From Chryseosolibacter sp964493505 (GTDB lineage: Bacteria; Bacteroidota; Bacteroidia; Cytophagales; Cyclobacteriaceae), in the NCBI GenBank assembly GCA_964493505.1, contig CAZBNP010000015.1, positions 1 to 64,000 of the forward strand: a stretch of DNA of 64,000 nucleotides. Direction: 5' to 3'. The notes under the pieces are model-generated. The model ran no database searches and was not told the origin of the DNA. It worked only from the letters and a program-made list of their open reading frames with translations. Each line of letters begins with the position of its first letter. Within the stretch, counting starts at the first letter, position 1. The translations under genes were made by a program, and so were the position numbers. Shown here piece after piece: positions 42,007-50,698 of the stretch.

Positions 42007-43254
42007 ATGAATATTTTTAAATTTGGTGGCGCGTCGGTGAAAGATGCCGCGGGGATCGAAAACGTCGCCGCCATTCTACGGTCTTTTGACGGGCTACCGA
42101 CTGTAGTAGTCGTTTCCGCCATGGGAAAGACCACCAATGCACTGGGGCGAATCCTGAGCTTGTTTCGCAGCAATGGCCCCTATCAGCCAGAGCTTACGGC
42201 ATTGATAGATTTTCACTCCAGCATTATGGAAGCACTTTTTCCTCCCGGGCACGAAGTGTTTAGTGTTGTCGACGAGCATTTCAAAGAACTGGCATCGAAG
42301 CTCGGCCGCGACGGCAGCGAAGATGAAGTGTACGACCAGACCGTCTGTTACGGGGAGTTGATATCAACGCTGATCATTCATCATTATTTCTCCGGCCAAA
42401 AACTTCCGAATCGCTGGATCGACGCGCGTAACTACATCCGGACCAACCGCGCATTTCGGGAAGGGAAAGTTGACTGGGAGGAGACTGGCGCTGCCATCGG
42501 AAAGCTGAAAACAGAAACGGGCAACCTTATTATCACGCAAGGCTTTATCGGAAGTACGGCGGATGGCCTCACCACCACGCTGGGAAGAGACGGCTCCGAC
42601 TTTACTGCCGCGATCTTCGCGAGCTGTCTGAACGCAGATTCCGTAACCATCTGGAAGGATGTGCCGGGAGTCATGAACGCTGATCCCAAGAAGCTCCCGA
42701 CTGTCACGGTGTTCGAGGAGCTCCCTTATCAGGAAGCCGCTGAAATGACCTATTACGGCGCTTCGGTCATCCATCCAAAGACCATCAAACCACTCGCCAT
42801 CCGTGGCATACCTCTGTACGTTAAGAGTTTCGACGATCCATCGTTACCTGGAACAAAAATTCACGAATGCCACATTGAAGAACTGCCCCCTCTTATCGTC
42901 TTCAAAGAGAATCAATGCCTGGTGTCCTGCAAGGTCACGGACTACGCGTTTATTACCGAAGACCACCTCCGCCAGGTGTTTTCGATCCTGACCGAGCTGA
43001 ATCTTAGGATCAATGTGATGCAGAATTCAGCGATGTCATTTTCCTTCTGTTTCGACCTGCGTCCAAACAAACTCAAAGCCCTGCTTACCAAGCTCAAGCC
43101 AGACTTTGAGGTTTACTACAACACAGGTCTGACACTGATCACCGTCAAGAACTACAATAAGAAAAGTCTCGACACCTACCGCGAACTTCCGGGTGTGCTG
43201 CTCGAGCAATATTCGCGTTCAACGTTCCAGGTCCTGGTTCGTGATGGAGAGTAG
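42007..43254 (+). CDS. aspartate kinase (monofunctional)
   Basis: The first step of the aspartate family of amino acids (Lys, Thr, Met), 415 residues. KFGGASVKDA is the nucleotide-binding start, VVSAMGKTTNALGRIL follows, and TTLGRDGSDFTAAIFASCL holds the catalytic residues. The regulatory ACT region starts near 300 (LVSCKVTDYAFITEDHLRQV) and is short, consistent with a monofunctional enzyme of the LysC type. The end product that inhibits it cannot be read. It is followed by the LMW phosphatase 35 bases later, probably independent. Confidence 0.9.
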   Translation: MNIFKFGGASVKDAAGIENVAAILRSFDGLPTVVVVSAMGKTTNALGRILSLFRSNGPYQPELTALIDFHSSIMEALFPPGHEVFSVVDEHFKELASKLGRDGSEDEVYDQTVCYGELISTLIIHHYFSGQKLPNRWIDARNYIRTNRAFREGKVDWEETGAAIGKLKTETGNLIITQGFIGSTADGLTTTLGRDGSDFTAAIFASCLNADSVTIWKDVPGVMNADPKKLPTVTVFEELPYQEAAEMTYYGASVIHPKTIKPLAIRGIPLYVKSFDDPSLPGTKIHECHIEELPPLIVFKENQCLVSCKVTDYAFITEDHLRQVFSILTELNLRINVMQNSAMSFSFCFDLRPNKLKALLTKLKPDFEVYYNTGLTLITVKNYNKKSLDTYRELPGVLLEQYSRSTFQVLVRDGE

Positions 43255-43274
43255 CGAGTTACCAGCTAACGTAT

Positions 43275-43282
43275 TACCTTTG
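43275..43282 (+). promoter_or_regulatory. -7 promoter element for the LMW phosphatase gene
   Basis: TACCTTTG, an exact TAnnTTTG match, ends 7 bases before the ATG at 43290. A transcript starting at the normal distance would have no leader, or one of a base or two. Confidence 0.45.
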
Positions 43283-43289
43283 CGTTGCT

Positions 43290-43772
43290 ATGAAGAAGGT
43301 CAGGGTACTATTTGTTTGTCTGGGGAATATTTGTCGCTCGCCGTTGGGAGCAGCAATCCTGAAGAAAAAAGTCGCGGAACAACAGCTGGAATTACGGATA
43401 GAAATTGATTCGTGTGGCACCTCCAACTATCACATCGGAGGTAATGCAGATCCACGCACTATCGCCAATGCGTTAAAACACGATGTGCCTATTACCCACT
43501 GTGCCCGGCAACTCATCGCCGACGACCTTGAAAACTTCGATTTCATATTCGCGATGGACAACAGCAACTTTCAGAATATACTCCGTCTGTCTGTGAACAA
43601 TGCACACGAAGTAAAAGTCAGGATGATGCGCGAATTTGATCCTATCAACCAGGGAGCAGAGGTGCCCGATCCTTATCTCGGCGGAGAAAGCGACTTCCAG
43701 GAGGTCTTCGAAATCCTGGACCGCTCAACCGATCATTTTTTACGATATCTGAAGGATGAATACCGGTGGTGA
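43290..43772 (+). CDS. low-molecular-weight protein-tyrosine phosphatase
   Basis: A 160-residue phosphatase. The P-loop CLGNICRS (residues about 10-17, CX5R) carries the nucleophile Cys and the Arg. The general-acid Asp is in VPDPYLGGESDFQEV near residue 130. The fold is complete. In bacteria such enzymes act on tyrosine kinases that control capsule synthesis or on small phosphoesters; here the substrate is unknown. A perfect 18-bp hairpin just after the stop separates it from the convergent DUF6588 gene. Confidence 0.92.
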   Translation: MKKVRVLFVCLGNICRSPLGAAILKKKVAEQQLELRIEIDSCGTSNYHIGGNADPRTIANALKHDVPITHCARQLIADDLENFDFIFAMDNSNFQNILRLSVNNAHEVKVRMMREFDPINQGAEVPDPYLGGESDFQEVFEILDRSTDHFLRYLKDEYRW

Positions 43773-43807
43773 CACCGCGACAAGGAAGGTCCTTGTCGCG
43801 GTGTCAC
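43769..43807. terminator. 18-bp perfect hairpin between convergent genes
   Basis: GTGACACCGCGACAAGGA (43769-43786) pairs completely with TCCTTGTCGCGGTGTCAC (43790-43807) across a 3-base loop. It begins inside the stop codon region of the phosphatase gene and can stop transcription from both sides. There is no T-run, which is normal for many Bacteroidota terminators. Confidence 0.7.
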
Positions 43808-43818
43808 GGAATATCTGA

Positions 43819-44853
43819 TCAAATCCCTTTCTTTTTCTCGCGGAAGCTCAACCCTACCCCTGCGGTAAGGCAGTTGTACTCCTGCACTGTATAGTCTGCG
43901 TGGATCGTAAGGAGGAGAAGTTTCAACCGCATGCCAACCGTTGCGCGCATGCCGGAATCTGAAAACTTCAGGTCCAGCGGATCAATCTCTTCAGGGGTAA
44001 GAGTACCATCTTCATTGACATCGTATTCTCCTTTCAGGGCAATACTGCTTTTTGCGATGCTGTACCCCACACCACCGTAAAAAGTTAAAATTGAGATTCT
44101 CTTGGAGATCAATCCCTGAATGGTCGTTGCATTCATATCGAGTACACCCCGCTGGTCGGGATTGACTTCGGGGTCTAGTTGCATATCCATCTTGACTTTT
44201 GTGTAGCCTACAAATCCCGAAAGGTGAAAAGGAAGCAATTTCAGGCCTGGAATCCATTGCTTTACGTCATGCATTACACCGACTCCAAAAACGTTCATGG
44301 TCCCATCCTCCAGATCAATGGGTGGTGCATAGCGAATCTTGAGGTCTGTCCCTTTGGGAAGACCGATACCGAGGTGAGCCATCGGGACCGGAACCCAGTT
44401 CTTTCCAATCTCTTCTTCAAGATCAAGGCCTCCCGGGCCGGAGTACGTATAGGTCTCATTGTTTTCGTTTGTATAACTGAATACCGGCTGTCTGTCAGGG
44501 CCAACCATCGTCGGCGCCATTGGGTAATCGGGAGATGAAGCGTGAAGTTCTACGACTTCCAGGCCGAGTTTGGTGGCATCGAAGAAAAGGTCGCTTTTCG
44601 GAATATTCATTGCGTTTACCGTAACCGTCAGGTCCATACCGCCGATCCTGTGTGGCGCAGCCGTATTATACCAACCCTGGTTCAGTCCCATGGTGACGCT
44701 TTTCATAAAAGGATTCAGGTACGCGGAGATAAGCTTTCCGCCGTCTTCAACACTCTCTTTCAACAAATCCTCAATATCCTCCTGCGCGAAGGAGACCATC
44801 GGGCTCAAGAGACCGAAAATCGAGAAGCAAGCAATCAGATAACAACGTTTCAT
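43819..44853 (-). CDS. DUF6588 outer-membrane protein
   Basis: A 344-residue precursor with signal peptide MKRCYLIACFSIFGLLSPMV ending near SFAQ. EDIEDLLKESVEDGGKLISA and YLNPFMKSVTMGLNQGWYNT form the family signature. The rest is beta-rich (PLDLKFSDSGMRATVGMRLK) and ends in strands with aromatic residues, consistent with a barrel resembling FadL-like proteins. Function unknown. The 91-base gap to waaA (divergent) carries both promoters. Confidence 0.78.
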   Translation of the reverse strand: MKRCYLIACFSIFGLLSPMVSFAQEDIEDLLKESVEDGGKLISAYLNPFMKSVTMGLNQGWYNTAAPHRIGGMDLTVTVNAMNIPKSDLFFDATKLGLEVVELHASSPDYPMAPTMVGPDRQPVFSYTNENNETYTYSGPGGLDLEEEIGKNWVPVPMAHLGIGLPKGTDLKIRYAPPIDLEDGTMNVFGVGVMHDVKQWIPGLKLLPFHLSGFVGYTKVKMDMQLDPEVNPDQRGVLDMNATTIQGLISKRISILTFYGGVGYSIAKSSIALKGEYDVNEDGTLTPEEIDPLDLKFSDSGMRATVGMRLKLLLLTIHADYTVQEYNCLTAGVGLSFREKKKGI

Positions 44854-44930
44854 TTCAAGTTTAGCTTAGGTATTGGTCAAAATAACACTATTTATAGCAC
44901 TAAAAAAATCCCTCCGTGCCATATCGTTCG

Positions 44931-44938
44931 TATTTTTG
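44931..44938 (+). promoter_or_regulatory. -7 promoter element for waaA
   Basis: TATTTTTG matches TAnnTTTG exactly and ends 6 bases before the ATG at 44945. The expected start of transcription would coincide with the start codon, so this mRNA could be leaderless. This also supports the shorter start over the ORF opening at 44873. Confidence 0.45.
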
Positions 44939-44944
44939 CAAGCA

Positions 44945-46192
44945 ATGAAATTTTTGTACAACACTTCCATTCTCATAATCAGACTTGGCCTGAAGCTGGT
45001 TAGTTTCTTTAATACCAAAGCGAAGGAATTTGTGACCGGGCGCCGCAAGATCTTTGGGCGAATTCGGTCGGCACTAAGCGAGAACGAAGCACCGCTAATT
45101 TGGATTCACTGCGCGTCCCTGGGAGAATTTGAGCAAGGTCGGCCCGTCATGGAAGCGCTGAAGGGAGAATTTACGAGTCATAAAATACTCCTCACTTTTT
45201 TTTCGCCGAGCGGATATCTCGCGCAAAAAGACACACCTCAGGCCGACTACGTTTTCTACCTGCCACTTGACACCAAGAGGAATGCCCGGAGGTTTGTGAG
45301 TATTACGAAGCCCCGACTAGCCATATTTATCAAATACGAGTTCTGGTATCATTATACGCGAGTACTCAAGAAGAAGAAGATACCGCTTATCTCGGTATCT
45401 TCCATTTTCCGGAAAGAGCAGCTTTTTTTCCGGAAAATGGGAGGCTTCAATCGCCGGATTCTGAAGCACATCACACACTTCTTCGTTCAGAATCAGGAAT
45501 CGGTAGAGTTATTGCGAACTATAGATATCTATAACGCCACGCTATCGGGTGATACGCGTTTCGACCGCGTAAAAGCGATTGTGGCGCGGGCCAAAGAAGT
45601 TCCCATCGCCCGTGCCTTCAAAGGCAGCGAGCGTGTGCTGGTAGCGGGTAGTGTCTGGCCTGAAGATCTGGATGTATTGATGCCGTTTATCAACGAAGGA
45701 AAACTGAAATGCATTCTCGTTCCGCACGAGATCGACCACAACCAGATAAAAGCCCTTCAGCGGGCGATGGTCGTCAAGACGGTACTCTATTCAGAGGCTG
45801 ACGAGCAGTCGGCTCAGGACGCCGTCATACTCATCATAGACAACGTAGGTCTGCTGTCAAGTCTCTACCGGTACGGGGAGTACGCGTTCGTCGGGGGCGC
45901 TTACGGCAAAGGTCTGCACAACGTTCTCGAGGCGGCGTGCTACGGTATGCCTATTTTCTTTGGAGACAAGAATTATGAGAAATTCCGCGAAGCTGTCGAC
46001 CTGATCAACCGCGGGGGTGCTTTCCCGGTGACGGACTATCCCGACCTCAAGAAGACATTCGAATTGCTGAACGTACCGGAGTCGTTTCAACTGGCGTGTG
46101 AGGTAAGTCGACAATATGTAGACGAGAACACGGGGGCTACCGAAAAGGTCATGGATTACTGTCGGGGCATCCTGACTCGCGGGAAAGAGTAG
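44945..46192 (+). CDS. waaA: 3-deoxy-D-manno-octulosonic acid (Kdo) transferase
   Basis: Adds Kdo to lipid A in lipopolysaccharide synthesis (GT30 family). The 415 residues open with an N-terminal membrane-attaching segment. WIHCASLGEFEQGRPVMEAL contains the catalytic Glu of the family, FVGGAYGKGLHNVLEAACYG is the nucleotide-sugar site, and the paired Rossmann domains are complete. The start is moved to 44945 because the extra 24 codons upstream lie over the promoter and lack family residues. It is 29 bases before rsgA. Confidence 0.92.
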   Translation: MKFLYNTSILIIRLGLKLVSFFNTKAKEFVTGRRKIFGRIRSALSENEAPLIWIHCASLGEFEQGRPVMEALKGEFTSHKILLTFFSPSGYLAQKDTPQADYVFYLPLDTKRNARRFVSITKPRLAIFIKYEFWYHYTRVLKKKKIPLISVSSIFRKEQLFFRKMGGFNRRILKHITHFFVQNQESVELLRTIDIYNATLSGDTRFDRVKAIVARAKEVPIARAFKGSERVLVAGSVWPEDLDVLMPFINEGKLKCILVPHEIDHNQIKALQRAMVVKTVLYSEADEQSAQDAVILIIDNVGLLSSLYRYGEYAFVGGAYGKGLHNVLEAACYGMPIFFGDKNYEKFREAVDLINRGGAFPVTDYPDLKKTFELLNVPESFQLACEVSRQYVDENTGATEKVMDYCRGILTRGKE

Positions 46193-46221
46193 TCAAGCAT
46201 TAAAATGAGGGTCTGCCAAAA

Positions 46222-47136
46222 ATGGAGGGAATAGTTCTTCGGTCGACAGGTTCATTCTACGACGTTCTGACGGGGAGCGGCGGGAAGGTAGTATGCAGGG
46301 TCCGGGGAAAAATCCGTCTCGAAGGCATCAAAGAATCCAATCCGGTGGCTGTTGGCGACCGCGTTGTGTTCGACCCCGAACATGACATCGGAACGATTAC
46401 TGAGATCCTTCCCCGGAGGAATCACATCCTCCGACAGTCCGTCAAAAAAACCGGGCATGCTCACGTGCTGGCCGCCAATGTGGACCAGGCTTGTCTCATC
46501 GTTACCGTGGCCATGCCCAGAACATCACTCGGCTTCATCGATCGATTCCTGGTATCGGCGGAGGCCTTCCGGATACCACAAATACTGATCTTCAATAAAA
46601 AAGACCTTCTCGATGAGGAGTCGCTGGAATACCAGGAAGCCGTGATGGACATCTACAGGAAAATCGGTATCGGCGTGATAGCCGTATCAGCGCTCAACGA
46701 TAACATGTCTGAACTACGCGAGCTTCTGAGGAGGAAAACCTCGCTTTTCACAGGCCATTCCGGCGTAGGTAAATCAACTTTGCTGAACAAGATCGATCCG
46801 CGCCTCACGCAGAAGGTGGGTGAGATATCGGGCTACTCATCCAAGGGCATCCACACAACGACGTTCGCCGAGATGTTCGACATCGGCGACCAGACCTATG
46901 TGATCGATACACCGGGCATCAAAGAGTGGGGCCTGATCGATATGAACGACCAGGAACTCTCCGATTACCTGCCCGAGATGCGCGAACGTCGACTGAGGTG
47001 CAAGTTCGGATCGCGCTGCATTCACGTAAACGAACCAGCGTGCGCTATTATCACCGCCGTTACGAACGGTGAGATCGCGCCAAGCCGTTATGAAAGCTAC
47101 CTGAGCATGCTGCTGGGTAGCGACAACCGGCGATAA
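46222..47136 (+). CDS. rsgA: ribosome small-subunit-dependent GTPase A
   Basis: A 304-residue late-stage 30S assembly GTPase. The N-terminal OB-fold covers 1-75. The circularly permuted GTPase has G4 (NKKDL) before G1 (GHSGVGKSTLLN) and G3 (DTPGI). The C-terminal zinc domain carries the Cys/His ligands in CKFGSRCIHVNEPACAI. All parts are present. It follows waaA by 29 bases, and the convergent glycosyltransferase gene begins 18 bases after it. Confidence 0.94.
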   Translation: MEGIVLRSTGSFYDVLTGSGGKVVCRVRGKIRLEGIKESNPVAVGDRVVFDPEHDIGTITEILPRRNHILRQSVKKTGHAHVLAANVDQACLIVTVAMPRTSLGFIDRFLVSAEAFRIPQILIFNKKDLLDEESLEYQEAVMDIYRKIGIGVIAVSALNDNMSELRELLRRKTSLFTGHSGVGKSTLLNKIDPRLTQKVGEISGYSSKGIHTTTFAEMFDIGDQTYVIDTPGIKEWGLIDMNDQELSDYLPEMRERRLRCKFGSRCIHVNEPACAIITAVTNGEIAPSRYESYLSMLLGSDNRR

Positions 47137-47153
47137 TTCCGGGGAACGCTCTT

Positions 47154-48011
47154 TCAGTATTTCATTCGCTTGTTGCGCAGCCACAAAAAGGCATAGCGAA
47201 TGGCCAGCGAAGGATACAACCTCAAGGCTACTCCTATCTCATACCGTATTCGTTGTGAGAGAGCCTTCTGTTCGGCGAATGTCCTGTTCAGTGTGAGAAT
47301 CTTTTCGCATACCCTGAAGGTCGATCGCAGCTGCGCACTGAAGAATTTGAATTGCTCCTCCGACAGAGATCCTCCCACAATCCGTTTCGCCACGAGGCAC
47401 TCAGGCGTATAGCAATACCAATACCTTCTTGACGACCGGATCATAAAATCGAAATCCTCGTAGGCGAGCGATTCATCGTAACCGCCGATTTCTTTTACCA
47501 TTGCCGTCTTTGCGATGATGGTAGGCGACAGGATAAAGTATCGTGCGATAAGCGCACGGTACACATCGCCTTGCGGGATGGCCTCATGCGGAAACCGCTG
47601 AGAATGCCTGTACAATTCCTTCCCTTCAGCGTCGACGATAACGGCATCGGAAAAATTAACCGCGTACCTTCCATCTTCCCGCGTAAGCGCCTCCACACCC
47701 GCTGCGATACGCTCGGCCAACAGCATGTCGTCGGCCGCCAGGTCAATAACATAGTCGCCTTTGGCATAGCGGAGCGCGTGGTTGAAAGCCTTGCAGTTAC
47801 CGACGTTCTGCGGCAATGGAAAGAATTGTGCATCAGGAAAATCCCGCAGAAAGGTTGTGATCACCTCCACACTGTTATCTGTACTTGCGTCGTCGACGAT
47901 GAGAAGCTGAATATTCGAATACGTCTGCTCCGCCACCGAGCGCAATGCCTGCGCCACGAACCTGGCCTGGTTGTAGCAAATACAGATGACCGTAACGAGG
48001 GGAGCTGTCAT
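47154..48011 (-). CDS. family 2 glycosyltransferase
   Basis: A 285-residue inverting glycosyltransferase of GT-A fold. VTVICICYNQARFVAQALRS is the standard start, and LLIVDDASTDNSVEVI carries the first Asp. YVIDLAADDMLLAERIAAGV carries the metal-binding DD, in place of the textbook DxD. The last 60 residues are basic and amphipathic, suggesting membrane attachment. Donor and acceptor are unknown; with the acyltransferase-like gene upstream it may act on a surface polysaccharide. It overlaps the upstream gene by 4 bases (ATGA). Confidence 0.87.
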   Translation of the reverse strand: MTAPLVTVICICYNQARFVAQALRSVAEQTYSNIQLLIVDDASTDNSVEVITTFLRDFPDAQFFPLPQNVGNCKAFNHALRYAKGDYVIDLAADDMLLAERIAAGVEALTREDGRYAVNFSDAVIVDAEGKELYRHSQRFPHEAIPQGDVYRALIARYFILSPTIIAKTAMVKEIGGYDESLAYEDFDFMIRSSRRYWYCYTPECLVAKRIVGGSLSEEQFKFFSAQLRSTFRVCEKILTLNRTFAEQKALSQRIRYEIGVALRLYPSLAIRYAFLWLRNKRMKY

Positions 48012-48949
48012 CGGTCAATCTGTTTATGGAAAGTCAGCTTTGATGTAGGCCGCGCGCCCATACGCAACTTGAAGTCGAACAATGAAAAATTGGGGTTCCC
48101 ATCCAGGGCGGAAGTTCCCAGGTCGAGCAATGAAATGCGATTCGCCCGGCAATGGTTGTACAGCCCTTCCATAAGAAGCACCGGCGGACTCAACGAACTC
48201 ATACCTGGTTCGTGCCCCACCATGAAGTTATAGACAATCGTGCTCTTCACTCTCACCGAGATAGCCGCCGCCACGATCGCACCACCAACCGTTACCGAAG
48301 ACAACAAATAGCAGGGAATCCTGCGGGCTGTTTCGCGCAGGGCATCCGCCGTAACCGAAATGTCGTAGCCGCGCTCCCTGTAGCAGGAGGAGATAAAACT
48401 GAAAACATCATCAAGGTGTTCTATCGGGAGCATTTGAAAAGCAAGACCGGAGGCCTTAGCCTGTTTGATGCGGAGTTCCTGTGCATGCGCTATTCCTGCG
48501 GTAAACTCCCGATCACTCACTTCGATCACAGCGCCCGGTTCAGCGGAGGTAATGGAAAATTCTCGATTGAACAGGAATGTCTCAAGCAACGCGAGAAACT
48601 CAGGACCATAAGCCCGCGGAGGATTCTTAATCATCATTTCACGGATAGCCATTGATTTGAGACGCTGTTCGACAAACTCGAGAAACTGAAACAATACATC
48701 CGGCTTTATTTCAGCATCACATTCCACAGAACCAAACGGCGCACGCGGATGACTGTGTGCAAGTTCACCCCGCACGTGAAAGTGAATTGCCGCAATGACC
48801 TTCCGGCTTTTGTCGCTAAGGGTGTAAAACGATCTCCAGCCGTTCGCGGCCACAGACATGAGATAGTCCGGGGTATTGAACACCGCAGGTTCAAAACCAA
48901 ACACATAGCCCTCCGGCAGCGGCCCCTCGTGGAATCTATGGATAGACAA
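48008..48949 (-). CDS. GNAT/FemAB-like acyltransferase
   Basis: A 313-residue protein with two tandem GNAT-like halves, as in FemAB and BioF2-like proteins. Key segments are MSVAANGWRSFYTLSDKSRK, IKQAKASGLAFQMLPIEHLD, and PVLLMEGLYNHCRANRISLLDLG in the C-terminal half, the last being the CoA-side helix. FemAB-type enzymes add amino acids to peptidoglycan, while others acylate small molecules. The specific substrate is not visible. Operon with the GT2 gene and with the DUF4442 gene 21 bases upstream. Confidence 0.7.
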   Translation of the reverse strand: MSIHRFHEGPLPEGYVFGFEPAVFNTPDYLMSVAANGWRSFYTLSDKSRKVIAAIHFHVRGELAHSHPRAPFGSVECDAEIKPDVLFQFLEFVEQRLKSMAIREMMIKNPPRAYGPEFLALLETFLFNREFSITSAEPGAVIEVSDREFTAGIAHAQELRIKQAKASGLAFQMLPIEHLDDVFSFISSCYRERGYDISVTADALRETARRIPCYLLSSVTVGGAIVAAAISVRVKSTIVYNFMVGHEPGMSSLSPPVLLMEGLYNHCRANRISLLDLGTSALDGNPNFSLFDFKLRMGARPTSKLTFHKQIDR

Positions 48950-48970
48950 GTGACAGTATTTTATTGGCGA

Positions 48971-49486
48971 TCAACCGGTGACCTTTGTTCGTACCTTGCT
49001 CCAATTCTTGATCTGCCAAAGGACTTTTCCGGTGGTCAGATGATTCCCGTCGCTATCGTGAACCCTCACCTCACAGGGCACCACGATAGCGTCTTGCTCC
49101 TCCAGAGGCTGGTAAATGTTGTCTGTAAACCACTTCGCTGATACGGCAAACTCCGCGACTGCATCCATTTTGCCCTGGTAGTAATAGTCCATTTCAAGAC
49201 GCTGCATAATAAGCCTGTACTTTGACGCGTCGAGTTTTGAAACAAGAAGGAAACCGGTGGTGAATTCCGAGACCGTTGCCAGAACACAGGCGTGCAGACC
49301 GCGGATGTGATTCAGGTTGCTTTTCCTATAAGGGACGAATACCTTCAGGGAATAGTCGTCGATGCCAACGACCCGCAATCCATGCGGGCGGTTGAAGGGC
49401 ACCATCCGGTTCAGCGACCAGTTGAGGAGTTTGCGGTAAAATGATGAGCGTTTCGCTTTTTCAATTATCTTGGCCTGATCAATCAT
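48971..49486 (-). CDS. DUF4442 hotdog-fold protein
   Basis: A 171-residue protein with one hotdog domain of the DUF4442 type. LNHIRGLHACVLATVSEFTT corresponds to the long central helix, after strand DYSLKVFVPYRKSN. Hotdog proteins include thioesterases and dehydratases; the active Asp/Glu is not obvious, so thioesterase activity is only suspected. It is first in a three-gene minus-strand group (DUF4442, acyltransferase, GT2), divergent from the lysine dehydrogenase-like gene across an 81-base gap. Confidence 0.75.
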   Translation of the reverse strand: MIDQAKIIEKAKRSSFYRKLLNWSLNRMVPFNRPHGLRVVGIDDYSLKVFVPYRKSNLNHIRGLHACVLATVSEFTTGFLLVSKLDASKYRLIMQRLEMDYYYQGKMDAVAEFAVSAKWFTDNIYQPLEEQDAIVVPCEVRVHDSDGNHLTTGKVLWQIKNWSKVRTKVTG

Positions 49487-49567
49487 AAGCGCTTATTTCA
49501 AACATCAAGTTATAAAATCGTCTGGCAGGGTCCTACTCCCGGTTGTCAGACACATTGTTGATCAACC

Positions 49568-50698
49568 ATGAAAAGCAAGATAGCAGTACTGGGGGCGGGA
49601 CTTGTTGGAAAAACCATCGCGCTCGACCTGGCAAAAACGTTCGATGTTACTTCCGTTGATATCAACGAAGACGCGCTCTCAGCGCTGAGGGAAAAGAACG
49701 TAGAGACACAGAAAGCTGACTTCAACGATATAGACGGACTGCGCGAGCTGCTCAAACCCTTTGACATGGTGGTTGGTGCCGTGCCGGGATTCATGGGATT
49801 CAAAACCGTCAGCACTGTTATCAGTGCCGGAAAAAACATGGTAGACATATCATTCTTCCCGGAGGATCCTTTCTCGCTGGACGCCCAGGCCCGGGAGAAA
49901 CAGGTGACCCTCGTTACCGATTGTGGTGTGGCGCCCGGCATGGGAAACATCATTCTGGGGTTTCACAACAGCCGGATGAAGGTTCATGAATATGAGTGCC
50001 TGGTTGGCGGGTTGCCGGTTGTCAGAGAATGGCCTTACCAGTACAAGGCGGTGTTCTCACCCATTGACGTCATAGAAGAATACACCCGCCCCGCCCGTTA
50101 CGTACAGAACGGAGCTATAGTGGTAAAGGAAGCGCTATCCGATGCGGAGTTAATACACTTTGACGGTATCGGCACGCTGGAATCCTGGAATTCCGATGGG
50201 CTGCGAACCCTTATCGACACCATGCCCGGTATTCCGAATATGATTGAAAAAACGCTGCGCTATCCCGGCAGCATCGAATACCTCCGCGTACTCCGGGAGT
50301 CAGGTTTCTTCTCTCAGGACGAAATCGACGTCAGGGGCACGCGCATCAGGCCCATTGATGTCACCGCGAAGCTCCTCTTTCCGAAATGGAAACTAAAGCC
50401 TGGCGAAACGGAATTTACCGTGATGCGGATTCGTGTTCGCGGGGAAGAGAATGGAACGCCAAAAGGATATGAATACAGCCTTCTGGATTACACCGACGAG
50501 AAGACACAAACGCAGTCTATGGCGCGCACCACCGGCTACACCTGCACAGCCGCTGTAAATCTTGTTCTCGAAAAGAAGTTTACGAAAACCGGCGTATGCC
50601 CTCCCGAATACCTCGGTGAGGATGAGAACAATTTCAAAAGCATCATGGACTATCTGGCCGCCCGCGGCGTTGTCTATCGCGTTACCCAGATCAGCTAG
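49568..50698 (+). CDS. saccharopine dehydrogenase-like / lysine 6-dehydrogenase-like protein
   Basis: A 376-residue NAD(P) enzyme with Rossmann start SKIAVLGAGLVGKTIALDLA, then FDMVVGAVPGFMGFKTVSTV and TDCGVAPGMGNIILGFHN. This is shorter than the enzyme at 26516 and closer to the lysine 6-dehydrogenase/LYS9-C group. It may oxidise lysine or saccharopine. The gene converges with a cationic-type amino-acid permease, and their stop codons overlap by 8 bases, suggesting a shared role in basic amino-acid use. The function is inferred from family and context. Confidence 0.8.
   Translation: MKSKIAVLGAGLVGKTIALDLAKTFDVTSVDINEDALSALREKNVETQKADFNDIDGLRELLKPFDMVVGAVPGFMGFKTVSTVISAGKNMVDISFFPEDPFSLDAQAREKQVTLVTDCGVAPGMGNIILGFHNSRMKVHEYECLVGGLPVVREWPYQYKAVFSPIDVIEEYTRPARYVQNGAIVVKEALSDAELIHFDGIGTLESWNSDGLRTLIDTMPGIPNMIEKTLRYPGSIEYLRVLRESGFFSQDEIDVRGTRIRPIDVTAKLLFPKWKLKPGETEFTVMRIRVRGEENGTPKGYEYSLLDYTDEKTQTQSMARTTGYTCTAAVNLVLEKKFTKTGVCPPEYLGEDENNFKSIMDYLAARGVVYRVTQIS

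Noticed and set aside
41327..42010. A 227-codon open frame opposite fbp
   Set aside because: Antisense shadow covering the catalytic motifs of fbp, with no independent support.
47571..48233. A 220-codon open frame opposite the GT2 and acyltransferase genes
   Set aside because: It spans the junction of two genuine minus-strand genes and has no domain.
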